Of a DNA stretch of 54,573 nt, positions 25,440 through 33,667 are shown piece after piece; position 1 is the stretch's first letter, and each line of letters opens with the position of its first letter. Source of the DNA: Alphaproteobacteria bacterium. GTDB taxonomy: Bacteria; Pseudomonadota; Alphaproteobacteria; Caulobacterales; Maricaulaceae. The stretch is taken from positions 1-54,573 of the forward strand of contig WGNH01000031.1 in the NCBI GenBank assembly GCA_016124665.1. The letters run 5' to 3'. Both the position numbers and the translations under genes were made by a program. The notes beneath the pieces were generated by a model. It did no database searches, was not told where the DNA came from, and saw only the letters and a list, made by a program, of their open reading frames with translations.

Positions 25440-26222
25440 TTGTTGTTACTCGCAGCTGCTGCCGCCTTTTCCATGACACAAGCGGGTCCTGCCTGCCCAG
25501 GTGATGTCGCAACATCGTTGGATCTCACGGCTATAGCCGAGAGCTCCAATGCCCATCCGGAAGATATTTCTGCCATTGCCCGGGATTTGTCTTCACTCAC
25601 GCTTGATGTCGAGCGTCCGGAAAATTCATGGCAGCTATGGTTGTGGTATCGCGACAGGGCGGAAAGCGAGCAGGCGGCATGCCTCTTTTCACTTGTCGCC
25701 CAGGAGCAATATGTTCGCGGCTGGTTCATGAACGCGTATTCGCCCGGCAATTCAGACCCCGTCGATGAACAGGAAATGGCCCTGATGGGCGGGTTCATGA
25801 CGCCGCTTGATATGCGCAACAGGCAATGGCTGCGCGCCGTCGTGGCTGAGCAGGGCTGGTTCCGGATTTCCGAATATGGCGAAGGTGCGGATCAGGCCGC
25901 TTTCCTGATTGTTCAACACGCCGATCATGACGTTGCTTTCCAGCGCGAGATGCTGGCTTTGCTAAGTGAACTGGTTGAAGCTGGTGAAACCCGCCCGTCG
26001 GGATTTGCCTTGCTGACAGATCGTGTAGCTGTGAATTCGGGCGAGATGCAGACCTATGGGTCACAAGGCCGGTGTACTGGGCTGCGTCAATGGGAGGCGC
26101 GGCCCTATAGTGGCACATTCGAGGAGATGGACGCGCGGCGGGAAAGCGTCGGGCTGGAACACCACGCGGCCTATGTGTCGCGGATGGCAGAAAACTACTG
26201 CTCGACCGATCGGGATTACTGA
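25440..26222 (+). CDS. DUF6624-type secreted protein
   Basis: 260 residues with a short signal-like start (TTG at 25440, LLLLAAAAAFSMTQA). The TTG has TGAGG 7 bases upstream. An ATG at 25427 is out of frame, so a one-base frameshift near the start cannot be excluded. The middle region 'QWLRAVVAEQGWFRISEYGEGADQAAFLIVQHADHDVAFQREMLALL' is the DUF6624 signature; function unknown. It lies between the end of the FlgN-like gene and a duplicate of that end, which marks it as an insertion into the flagellar cluster. Confidence 0.72.
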   Translation: MLLLAAAAAFSMTQAGPACPGDVATSLDLTAIAESSNAHPEDISAIARDLSSLTLDVERPENSWQLWLWYRDRAESEQAACLFSLVAQEQYVRGWFMNAYSPGNSDPVDEQEMALMGGFMTPLDMRNRQWLRAVVAEQGWFRISEYGEGADQAAFLIVQHADHDVAFQREMLALLSELVEAGETRPSGFALLTDRVAVNSGEMQTYGSQGRCTGLRQWEARPYSGTFEEMDARRESVGLEHHAAYVSRMAENYCSTDRDY

Positions 26223-26235
26223 TCAAAAACCTGTT

Positions 26236-26259
26236 ATCGCGGTGAAACAAAGGGCTTAG
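26236..26259 (+). repeat. Duplicate of the 3' end of the FlgN-like gene
   Basis: Matches 25341-25364 at 23 of 24 bases, including the stop codon (frame: I-A-V-K-Q-R-A-stop against I-A-V-N-Q-R-A-stop). Together the copies bracket the DUF6624 gene. Confidence 0.8.
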
Positions 26260-26284
26260 GGCTGCCCCACTCACCCTTCCGTCA

Positions 26285-26337
26285 CCCTCCGGCTTGACCG
26301 GAGGGCCTCACGAGATCCTCCGATTAAATCGGAGGAT
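26285..26337. repeat. Paired-hairpin repeat between convergent genes
   Basis: Two adjacent hairpins: CCCTCCGG-CTTGA-CCGGAGGG (26285-26305) and ATCCTCCGATT-x-AATCGGAGGAT (26315-26337). A relative with the same two-hairpin plan lies at 34886-34937, also between converging genes, so it probably acts as a two-way terminator. Confidence 0.75.
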
Positions 26338-26361
26338 GACGAGGATAAAAGCCAATAAGGC

Positions 26362-29112
26362 CTAGAAAAATCCACCGCCGCCACCGCCGCCGCTCTGCAG
26401 CCGCGCAAGGCCGGCGGAGTAATTGGCGATCTGGGCGGTGAGATAGGCGGGGGCGGCGCCGCCCTTCCTGCCCTTGCCCTCGCCATTGAGCAGATCTTTC
26501 AGTGCCTGCGGCGTGGTCAGGTCGCGATAGGCGCGCTGCACCACATTCATGGCATCTTCGAGCGCCTTGGCGGCGGCCTTGGCGCGGTCCCGGTTGGCGA
26601 GGGAGAGATCGCCCGAGAGCTCCAGCGCGAAGACTTTCGGGGCGGCGGACGTCTTGTCGCGATCGAGGAAGCTTTCCTTGCCGGTCACCGATCCCGCCGT
26701 CAGCCCCAGACCGGCGAGCGCATCGCGGCCTTCGGAGCCGGAAAACAGCTCGATCGTGACATTCGGCTTGGGGGTGATGCGCAGCACATCACCGTCCCTG
26801 GTTCGGCGGACATCGCCTGAGCCATCCAGCACCAGCGCGGCGTTGATCTTGAAGGTGACGGCGCGCAGCGTGTCGTCGGCATCAATGGTGATCTTCTTGC
26901 GCCGCCCGCCATCGACGGAGAGGTAGAAGAAATCGCCCTCGCGCACCGAGGTGCGGTCGGTGACGACGCGGCTGTCGGCATAGGCGAGCGTGCCTGCCGG
27001 CAGGCCGAGATCGTCCAGAACGCTGTCGCCATTCGGATCAATGGCGATGCCGGTGGCCGCCGACACTCCGCCGCGGCCGGAAATCTGGGTGGCAAAGCCG
27101 GTGGCCCCGGTGGCGGCATCCAGCGAGGCAACGAAGGCGTTGCGGGTGCCGTTCTGCGTCGCCCCGGCGAGTTCACCCGTGGTCTTGCCGGCGAGATAGA
27201 CGGTGCCGCCGGAGACCTGCACCGCGCTGGCGCTGTCATCGGCATCGGAGCCGACAAATTGCGTCCATTGCGTGGTGGGCGTGGCCCCGTCGGTGAGCTT
27301 GACGACGACCGCATCGCGGCCGCCGGAAGGGGCGGTCAGCGGCGCGCTGGGCGCAAAGCCGGACCCGGCAGACCCGGCGAAATAGATGTCATTCCCGTCC
27401 ACGGTCAGGCCGCCAATGGCGCCGTCTTCCAGATCACCGAGATCGACTTCCCAGAGCGCGGCGGAGGTGCCGTCGGCACTGTCATATTTGCGCAGGATCG
27501 CCCGCCCGTCCTCGTTCGAGGCGACCAGCAGGCCGCCATCGGCGGCGATGGCCACGGCCTCGGCGCGTTCATCGCCGGCAGCGCCGGTGCGGCGGGTGAA
27601 ATCGAGCGTGCCATCGGCGTTGAAGGCGCGGACATAGCCGTCATTGGCCCCGCCCTGATGGCCCTCTCCGCCAAAGGCGGTGGCGGCCTGTCCGGCGACG
27701 AAGATACGGCCATCCGCGGCGATGGTGACGGCAGCGGGGCGGTCATTGCCGGTGCCGCCAAAGCGTTGCAGCCATTGTTCCACACCGGCGGCGTCGAATT
27801 TGGCGACGAAGCTGTCCGTACCGCCGATATCGGTCGTGTCGCCCAGCGCGCCCTGCACCGAGCCCGCGACCACGATATCGCCATTGGCATCAACGGTCAG
27901 GCTGGCGCCGGCGGCCTCGTCGGCGGCCCCGAGCGTGCGGGTCCAGACGGTCTTGCCGGTGGAATCGATCTTCTGCAGGACGAGATCGCTCTCGCCCTTG
28001 ACGATGCGGCCCTCAATGCCGGCGCTGGTCTTGCCCAGCACATAGAGCGCGCCATCCGCACCCAGCGCCGTATCGGCGATTTCCAGCGGATTGGATTCAG
28101 TGGTGGTCTTTTCCGTGCCGTCATCCTTGACCGTGGTGATCTCGTCCGCACCCGCTTCCAGGCGGCGGGAAAATTCCGATGTCGGTGTGCCGGAGGCCAG
28201 ATCCGTCAGCTTGACGACCTGCCCGGCTGCGGTATCGCCCAGCCCGGAATTGCCGGCGAGATAGACAGCGGGGCTGGCGGTGGGGGCGGAAAAGGTGAGC
28301 ACTTCGGTCGAGGCCCCGGAGATTTTGAAGCCGAAATTATTGCCGGGAACGATACCGTTCTCGTCCTTCTCGCCGATCTTCACGCGCTCGAAGCGGGAGA
28401 TCATCTCCGCGGCTTCCAGCTGCGAATTGATATGGGCGGCGATATTGTCGAGATTGCGCGGCGTTGCGCCCATATCGGCCAGATCGATGGTGATGGGGGT
28501 GGTGGCGCCGGATTTCTTCACCGAGATGGTGAATTGCACATTGCCGGTCAGGGTCGCGACCTCGGCATCGAAATCGCCGGAATGGAGAATGCCGGTCGTG
28601 TATTCCGACAGGCCGCGCTTGATCGCCACGCCGGCCTCGGCCTTGGACAATTCCTCACCCTTGAGGACGCTGACGCCCTGCAGGTCGATATCCTGGAAGA
28701 AGCTGTCGAGCTGGCCCAGGCCTTCGGAAAAGCGGCGGTCGAGGAAGGTGCGGCGGCTGTCAATCGTGGTCTTGTCGGCAGCCTCATTGGCGAGCGCATA
28801 GAGGCGGCGCAGCCCCTGATGCATGGCAAAGAGGGATTTGATGTCGGTCGAGGCATCGGTGCCGGAAAACTCCGACAGTCTGGAATCGAAGAAGATGCCG
28901 CTGGCCAGCGCCTTGCGGCTGACCTCGTCAAGACCGGTGATCTCGCCGCGCACATCCCAGGGCGGCAGAACGTCTGCGCCCTGCCGCGCCGCCGGGTTGA
29001 TCTCGCCCGCACTCGCGCCCGATGCGCGCGGTGCCAGGTTCGCCAGCCGCGTCGCGGTCTGGGCCTGATACCACCCGGTCAGGGCAGAGAAATCGAAGGG
29101 CGTGATATTCAC
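26362..29112 (-). CDS. Flagellar-cluster beta-propeller protein with flagellin/hook-IN-like domains
   Basis: 916 residues. The GTG at 29112 (GGAG 9 bases upstream; VNITPFDFSALTGWYQ) is preferred over a TTG at 29142. The N-terminal 180 residues are helical. About 190-275 ('FTISVKKSGATTPITIDLADMG...IAAHINSQL') and about 730-810 ('KKITIDADDTLRAVTFKINAAL...VLRITPKPNVTIEL') resemble the IN motif of flagellin/FliD/FlgK. Between them lie at least five SBBP-type propeller repeats ('FVAKFDAAGVEQWLQRFGG', 'VTIAADGRIFVAGQA'). The end is 'ANYSAGLARLQSGGGGGGGFF'. No Sec signal. This suggests an exported filament- or hook-associated protein with a propeller inserted. I know no named homologue. Confidence 0.7.
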   Translation of the reverse strand: MNITPFDFSALTGWYQAQTATRLANLAPRASGASAGEINPAARQGADVLPPWDVRGEITGLDEVSRKALASGIFFDSRLSEFSGTDASTDIKSLFAMHQGLRRLYALANEAADKTTIDSRRTFLDRRFSEGLGQLDSFFQDIDLQGVSVLKGEELSKAEAGVAIKRGLSEYTTGILHSGDFDAEVATLTGNVQFTISVKKSGATTPITIDLADMGATPRNLDNIAAHINSQLEAAEMISRFERVKIGEKDENGIVPGNNFGFKISGASTEVLTFSAPTASPAVYLAGNSGLGDTAAGQVVKLTDLASGTPTSEFSRRLEAGADEITTVKDDGTEKTTTESNPLEIADTALGADGALYVLGKTSAGIEGRIVKGESDLVLQKIDSTGKTVWTRTLGAADEAAGASLTVDANGDIVVAGSVQGALGDTTDIGGTDSFVAKFDAAGVEQWLQRFGGTGNDRPAAVTIAADGRIFVAGQAATAFGGEGHQGGANDGYVRAFNADGTLDFTRRTGAAGDERAEAVAIAADGGLLVASNEDGRAILRKYDSADGTSAALWEVDLGDLEDGAIGGLTVDGNDIYFAGSAGSGFAPSAPLTAPSGGRDAVVVKLTDGATPTTQWTQFVGSDADDSASAVQVSGGTVYLAGKTTGELAGATQNGTRNAFVASLDAATGATGFATQISGRGGVSAATGIAIDPNGDSVLDDLGLPAGTLAYADSRVVTDRTSVREGDFFYLSVDGGRRKKITIDADDTLRAVTFKINAALVLDGSGDVRRTRDGDVLRITPKPNVTIELFSGSEGRDALAGLGLTAGSVTGKESFLDRDKTSAAPKVFALELSGDLSLANRDRAKAAAKALEDAMNVVQRAYRDLTTPQALKDLLNGEGKGRKGGAAPAYLTAQIANYSAGLARLQSGGGGGGGFF

Positions 29113-29256
29113 GCGGGCACACTCCAGCCAGTTGACCTTCAAATGTGCGCCCGAGACATTGGGAATTCGTTTATTTTATTGGTGAATGGGAACGACGAAG
29201 CACTCAGAATTTGTGGTCGATTCCGGCCTTTGTCAGTAGCGAAATTGGAAGCGAGC

Positions 29257-29913
29257 GTGGTATGTTTAGTCATGTTATCGCGCCGAAAGCGAATCAAAAT
29301 CGTCCAGTGGCTAAGCGCATTTCGGCGGGCTTACTGGGCGAAGATGCGGCCCACCTTTAGCGCCTCTGGAGCTGGAGGGCTTGTTGCCGCAGTTATCGTC
29401 GTTTTTTTGTTATTTCGCTGGCAGGTGCCAAACGATGCAGTTCGTGACGAAGTGATTGTTCGATTTGCTGAGTTTTATGCGGCATTTACGACGTTCACAG
29501 CGTGGTCAGTGCTAAACTTTTTTGTTGCCCTTGGCCGAGCCTCTGCACTTGTTGAAAAAGAAGGCCGGTGGTTTGGTGATCACTTCATATATAATGAGCC
29601 TAAGCTGATGGCGGTGGTGAAGACGGAGCCTGGGAAGGCGCAACAAATCACGCACCGTGTACCCTTCGTCCCGATTGGGGTTTTGCTGCGGTATAGGGCT
29701 GAGCTGGCCCCGGAAAACAAATTCTGGCAAGCTAATCTTGGCTTTATGTCACTACACCGCCCTCCAAAGCCGCACGGAGCTGCCCGTGCATCGGGCCTAA
29801 CGGGCAGCTGTCGGGTTTCGCAAGGCAAGACCGTGCCGATTATTATAACACCTACAAATACGTTTGCAGACGAGGCCATTATTAGATTTTGGATCGAGTC
29901 ATGGCAAATTTAG
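29257..29913 (+). CDS. Unrecognised single-pass membrane protein in low-GC patch
   Basis: About 218 residues from GTG 29257 (GGAAG 5 bases upstream); an ATG at 29272 is the alternative. One membrane helix 'GLVAAVIVVFLLFRW' near residue 45, then 'FAEFYAAFTTFTAWSVLNFFVALGRASALVEKEGRWFGDHF' and a soluble C-terminal domain. No family recognised. Codon use and GC content are clearly lower than those of the flagellar genes, so it is probably a recent arrival. Confidence 0.6.
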   Translation: MVCLVMLSRRKRIKIVQWLSAFRRAYWAKMRPTFSASGAGGLVAAVIVVFLLFRWQVPNDAVRDEVIVRFAEFYAAFTTFTAWSVLNFFVALGRASALVEKEGRWFGDHFIYNEPKLMAVVKTEPGKAQQITHRVPFVPIGVLLRYRAELAPENKFWQANLGFMSLHRPPKPHGAARASGLTGSCRVSQGKTVPIIITPTNTFADEAIIRFWIESWQI

Positions 29914-30028
29914 ATAAGACAATCGGCTCCTGATTGGCCACTATGAGCGGAGCTTCGTCGGATACGTGAAGACCGAGGAAAAGGACTTAGTCGCTGCGCT
30001 TGGACATGCACATCCCAATTGTCTCTTG

Positions 30029-30115
30029 CTAGCGCCCGCCTTTGCCACCTTTGGCGCGCTGGAAGCCCGCCTTCTTCAAATGCGAAATGATATCCTTGTA
30101 ATAGCCTTCGGGCAT
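30029..30115 (-). pseudogene. Truncated HicA-like toxin gene
   Basis: 28 codons starting MPEGYYKDIISHLKKAGFQR, followed by AKGGKGGR and a stop. This is the N-terminal helix and loop of HicA/YcfA mRNA interferases, where 'GKGSHEIW' would normally follow. The catalytic His and the rest of the fold are lost exactly where the low-GC patch begins. It follows the DUF1902 gene by 9 bases, the usual antitoxin-toxin spacing. Confidence 0.65.
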
Positions 30116-30124
30116 CGTCCTGAC

Positions 30125-30400
30125 CTAGACGGTCGCGGCGGCCCCGTCCGGGCGTTGCCATATAATTCCCGGGAAAAGTTTCGCCGAGAAAAGTGATTCA
30201 AGCGATTGGCGGCCCAAATTCGGCTTGATGTGATTGTCGAATATCAGTTCACGGGCATGCTCGAAAATGACGGCTTCGAAGTCTTCCAGCGTCTCCGCCT
30301 CGATATGAAGGCCCTTTATATCGCTTTCAGAGACATAGACTTTCGCCTCATCGTCCCACAGCGCACGGATGAAATACGTGCTGTCTGACTTTGCCTTCAA
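30125..30400 (-). CDS. DUF1902/HicB-like antitoxin
   Basis: 91 residues from TTG 30400 (GGAG 6 bases upstream; a longer frame to 30460 has no ribosome site). 'STYFIRALWDDEAKVYVSESDIKGLHIEAETLEDFEAVIFEHARELI' is the DUF1902 domain, related to HicB antitoxins. The antitoxin is complete while its partner toxin downstream is cut short, so this is an orphan pair member. Confidence 0.8.
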   Translation of the reverse strand: MKAKSDSTYFIRALWDDEAKVYVSESDIKGLHIEAETLEDFEAVIFEHARELIFDNHIKPNLGRQSLESLFSAKLFPGIIWQRPDGAAATV

Positions 30401-30503
30401 GACGCTCTCCTGACCGAATTCAGGACCGTGATTGGCTGCCAAGATTACTGCATTCGACAAGGCTGAACAATCCAGGCCTTCGCGCCCGGTATCGCAGTGG
30501 TCG

Positions 30504-30600
30504 GCCTAAGCCACCGCCGCCAACGCCATGGGCGGAGTCGCAAATTCCGGCGTGCCGATGACGGCGCGGCGGCATTCAGGCTCGTGAATCCGATCGACGT
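30504..30600 (-). pseudogene. 3'-end relic of a second SpsF-like gene
   Basis: Bases 30507-30561 match the last codons of the intact gene at 30887 with three mismatches in 55, all at third codon positions and silent (V-I-G-T-P-E-F-A-T-P-P-M-A-L-A-A-V-A, then stop). Weaker similarity continues to about 30600 with small deletions. Silent-only divergence shows that both were once coding. The relic and the intact gene bracket the small membrane protein gene. Confidence 0.75.
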
Positions 30601-30622
30601 CGGAATAGCACTTCAATACTGC

Positions 30623-30868
30623 CTAGTCTGCATCCTTATTCTCGCTATTCGCCTGAACATCCTTTCCACCAAAAAAGTTGCGCCGGGTAACGCTCGGGGT
30701 AAGCAAACGCGCGATCACGAACCCCACAACATATACAAATGCAGCGACGGTTTTTGCATGTTCGCCAAAAAACCCGAGTCCCAGCACGAGGTTCAGGGCC
30801 ACAAAGACCATCATCAAAACAATTAGGATGACGATTATCCTGGCCCATTTACCGGTGATTGTTTTCAT
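30623..30868 (-). CDS. Small membrane protein, two helices
   Basis: 81 residues (MKTITGKWARIIVILIVLMM...). Two hydrophobic helices (about 9-32 and 40-57), then a basic, polar tail. A GTG two codons upstream is possible. No family recognised. It lies between the intact SpsF-like gene and the relic of its homologue. Confidence 0.6.
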   Translation of the reverse strand: MKTITGKWARIIVILIVLMMVFVALNLVLGLGFFGEHAKTVAAFVYVVGFVIARLLTPSVTRRNFFGGKDVQANSENKDAD

Positions 30869-30886
30869 ACCCACCCGACAATCAGA

Positions 30887-31666
30887 TCAAGCCACCGCCG
30901 CCAACGCCATGGGCGGGGTTGCAAATTCCGGCGTACCGATGACGGGCCGGGTGCGGGCCAGGGCGGTGTTCAGCCCCGATATGTCCGGGCGGCGCAGGCA
31001 GAGCGCGGCAAGTTCGGCGGCGCTCACGCTGGCGGCGCGTTCACCTAGCTCGGCATAGACGGCGGCGCAGAAATCGAGATCGGCCGGTTCTTCCAGCGTC
31101 CAGCGCAGCTTTTCGAGGCCATTGCCCGGCCCGGTCAGCGCCACACGGCGGATGCGCGGATGGGTGCGGATCCAGCCGGTCACCGTCTGACGGTCGAAGG
31201 GCTTCGTTGCATTCCGCTCGGCTTCGTGCAGCAAGAGCGCCGGGAAGGCTTCGCATTGCAATCCATTCGGGAAGGCGAGCGGCATGTCATTACAGGCAAA
31301 ATCCGCGTGTGTGTCGTGAAGCAATTGAACAACCCGCGCGCAAACCGCCGGGTCAATAAACGGATGATGACCTTCCACGCGCAGGATGTATTCCGCTCCG
31401 GAATCGCGCGCAGCGGCGGCCATGCGCGCCAACACGTCCTCTTCCGGGCCGCGGGTGACCATATAGCCGGCGTCGGTGGCTTCCTCGGCGATCTCATCGT
31501 CCTCGGCGCTGTCGGCAACGGCAGCAATGACCAGATCAACATCCTTGATGGTGCGGCATCGATCCATACAGCGAAGCAACGCACTGCGTTCGCCCAGGGA
31601 TTCCAGTAATTTCAGGGGAATACGGGAGGAGGCAGCGCGTGCCTGCACGATGACGGCCAAACTCAT
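30887..31666 (-). CDS. SpsF-like cytidylyltransferase
   Basis: 259 residues. The N-terminal nucleotidyltransferase motif 'AVIVQARAASSRIPLKLLESLG' fits the (A/Q)R-x-S-x-R-x-P-x-K pattern of SpsF/NeuA-type enzymes; 'EYILRVEGHHPFIDPAV' and 'RWTLEEPADLDFCAAVYAEL' follow the SpsF pattern. It probably activates an acidic sugar with CTP. It is separate from and less similar to PseF, which is also present. Divergent from pseB. Confidence 0.82.
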   Translation of the reverse strand: MSLAVIVQARAASSRIPLKLLESLGERSALLRCMDRCRTIKDVDLVIAAVADSAEDDEIAEEATDAGYMVTRGPEEDVLARMAAAARDSGAEYILRVEGHHPFIDPAVCARVVQLLHDTHADFACNDMPLAFPNGLQCEAFPALLLHEAERNATKPFDRQTVTGWIRTHPRIRRVALTGPGNGLEKLRWTLEEPADLDFCAAVYAELGERAASVSAAELAALCLRRPDISGLNTALARTRPVIGTPEFATPPMALAAVA

Positions 31667-31711
31667 GGCGATCCCCCTTTTTCCATTGATATCGAGGATG
31701 GCTGCGACAGC

Positions 31712-31726
31712 CTAACGGCGCGTTAA
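31712..31726. promoter_or_regulatory. CtrA-like box between the SpsF-like gene and pseB
   Basis: CTAA-N7-TTAA (spacer CGGCGCG), one base from the CtrA consensus, centrally placed in the gap between these divergent glycan genes. If real, sugar synthesis is timed with flagellar assembly. Confidence 0.45.
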
Positions 31727-31772
31727 CCGGCGCACCGCAAGGCTTGAGAAAATTCGATTCGTCAGGATGGCC

Positions 31773-32858
31773 ATGGCAACGCTCGCTTCGCTCCCCGCCG
31801 CAGATATTGAAAGCCTGTTTTCGGGCCGGGATTTCCGCGATCCGCGGCTCAATCTGGATGGGCAGACGGTTCTGATCACCGGCGGCACCGGCTCTTTCGG
31901 CCGGCGCTTCGTGAAAACGGTTCTGGCTGAATTCAAACCGAAAAAGCTGATCATCTTCTCGCGCGACGAGTTGAAGCAATACGAGATGGCGCAGGAATTC
32001 TCGCCGCAGGACTATCCCTGCCTGCGCTATTTCATCGGCGATGTGCGCGACGAGACGCGCCTGGACATGGCGATGCGCGATGTCGATATCGTGGTCCATG
32101 CGGCGGCGCTGAAACATGTGCCGATTGCCGAATACAATCCGTTTGAATGCATCAAGACCAATGTGATGGGCGCGGAAAATGTGGTGCGCGCCTGTATCAA
32201 GCGCGGCGTGAAGCGCGTCGTGGCCCTGTCGACGGACAAGGCCGCCAGTCCGATCAATCTCTATGGCGCCTCGAAACTGGCGTCGGACAAGATCTTCACC
32301 GCGGCCCAGCATATGGGCGGGCGCAATGGCCCGGTCTTCTCGGTCGTGCGCTATGGCAATGTCATCGGTTCGCGCGGCTCGGTCGTGCCTTTCTTCAAGA
32401 AGCTGATCGCCGAAGGCGCCACTGAATTGCCGATCACGGACGAGCGCATGACGCGCTTCTGGATAACGCTGGACCAGGGGGTGAATTTCGTTCTCTCCAG
32501 CCTGGAAATGGCCAAGGGCGGCGAGGTCTTCGTGCCGAAAATCCCGTCCATGTCGATCAACGAGCTGGCCCGCGCCATGGCCCCGGACCTGCCGCACCGG
32601 ATTATCGGCATCCGCCCCGGCGAGAAGCTGCATGAAGTCATGGTGCCGGAAGATGATGCCCGCCAGACGGTGGAGCTGAATGACCGCTATGCCATCCTGC
32701 CGGCGCTGGAGGCGGAATTGCGGGTGCGCTATCTCGCCGAGGGGGCGCGGGCCATGCCGGAAGAATTCGCCTATGCCTCCGACAATAATCCGGAATTGAT
32801 GGATGCGCGGGCGCTGCAGGGCCTGATCGAGACACGGCTGAAAGCACTGGCCGGCTAG
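31773..32858 (+). CDS. pseB: PseB, UDP-GlcNAc 4,6-dehydratase (inverting)
   Basis: 361 residues. Rossmann NADP site 'VLITGGTGSFGRRFV', then 'VVHAAALKHVPIAEYNPFECIKTNVMGAENVV' and 'ALSTDKAASPINLYGASKLASDKIF', which carry the SDR catalytic region typical of PseB/FlmA. First step of CMP-pseudaminic acid synthesis from UDP-GlcNAc in the cytoplasm. The second of two close ATGs (31773) is chosen because the AGG is 6 bases upstream of it. Two bases precede the PhyH gene. Confidence 0.95.
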   Translation: MATLASLPAADIESLFSGRDFRDPRLNLDGQTVLITGGTGSFGRRFVKTVLAEFKPKKLIIFSRDELKQYEMAQEFSPQDYPCLRYFIGDVRDETRLDMAMRDVDIVVHAAALKHVPIAEYNPFECIKTNVMGAENVVRACIKRGVKRVVALSTDKAASPINLYGASKLASDKIFTAAQHMGGRNGPVFSVVRYGNVIGSRGSVVPFFKKLIAEGATELPITDERMTRFWITLDQGVNFVLSSLEMAKGGEVFVPKIPSMSINELARAMAPDLPHRIIGIRPGEKLHEVMVPEDDARQTVELNDRYAILPALEAELRVRYLAEGARAMPEEFAYASDNNPELMDARALQGLIETRLKALAG

Positions 32859-32860
32859 CC

Positions 32861-33667
32861 ATGGCCGGCGCTGATCCCTTCCGCCATTTCACGCGCGACG
32901 GATATGCGCTGATCCGTGATCCCGCGATTGCGGCAATGAAGGACGAGGTGGTGGCGGCGCTACACGCGGCCGCGCTGCGCATTGCCGCACGTCTGCTGGA
33001 TAAGGACACATTCGGCGCCCTGCCGAAAGCGGCCGGGTTTGATGCCCTACTGGATGCCATTCACGCCGCCGAAACCGGCAATGCCGTCACCCGCGCGCTC
33101 TATGAAGTCTTCCCGGCCCTGCCGCCGGTCATCGCCCTGATCCATCATCCGTTTGTGCGCAAGACAATTGCCGCCGCCGGGGTGGAAGACGCGGTGGCGG
33201 GAACGCTGCCGCTGATCCGGCTGGACCGGCCCGGGGACCAGCGCTTTGCAACACCCGCGCATCAGGACAGCTGGTATTCCCTGCTCTCGCCCAATGCCGT
33301 GACTTTGTGGACGCCGCTGTGCCGGATGACGCCGGAGATGGGCGCGTTGCGCATCCTGCCAGGCAGTCATGCCGGGGGGTTGTGCCGCTTCAAGCCCTAT
33401 GAGGCCGGGCATGAATGGTTTGAAACCGCCGAGCCGGTGGAGGAGGCGTCGCTGGTGCCGGTTGCGGTGGGGTATGACGAGCTCCTGATTTTCAACCAGT
33501 CGCTGATCCACAAGAGCGGGCCGAATGCGTCAAATCGGGTGCGGATTTCGGTGCAGTTGCGCTTCAATGATCTGGCGACGGCACAGGCCCTGACCTCGAC
33601 CTATACGCCGTCGCTCTCCCGCTATGTGCTGGAGCAACAAAAGGCGCGCCTTGATGGCCGCGCCTGA
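32861..33667 (+). CDS. PhyH-family Fe(II)/2-oxoglutarate dioxygenase
   Basis: 268 residues of the phytanoyl-CoA dioxygenase superfamily. Iron ligands H134 and D136 in 'PAHQDSWYSLLSP' and the distal H217 in 'LIFNQSLIHKSGPNASNRVRIS', with a 2-oxoglutarate-binding Arg just after. The substrate is not evident; placed in a sugar operon, it probably hydroxylates a sugar intermediate or product. Linked tightly to pseB and overlapping the methyltransferase by 14 bases. Confidence 0.85.
   Translation: MAGADPFRHFTRDGYALIRDPAIAAMKDEVVAALHAAALRIAARLLDKDTFGALPKAAGFDALLDAIHAAETGNAVTRALYEVFPALPPVIALIHHPFVRKTIAAAGVEDAVAGTLPLIRLDRPGDQRFATPAHQDSWYSLLSPNAVTLWTPLCRMTPEMGALRILPGSHAGGLCRFKPYEAGHEWFETAEPVEEASLVPVAVGYDELLIFNQSLIHKSGPNASNRVRISVQLRFNDLATAQALTSTYTPSLSRYVLEQQKARLDGRA

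Noticed and set aside
25427-25440. ATG at 25427 as start of the DUF6624 gene with a frameshift
   Set aside because: TTG at 25440 has TGAGG at ideal distance and opens the signal-like segment, so no frameshift is needed.
27259-29256. Very long plus-strand open frame running opposite the beta-propeller gene into the membrane protein gene
   Set aside because: Its N-terminal 660 or so residues mirror the propeller gene on the other strand and have shadow-type composition (GAGG repeats). Only the part from 29257 has its own ribosome site and a natural membrane segment.
29920-30030. Short plus-strand fragment reading LLIGHYERSFVGYVKTEEKD
   Set aside because: It looks protein-like for about 30 residues but has no start, no ribosome site and no complete domain; it could be a gene fragment brought in with the low-GC patch, but cannot be named.
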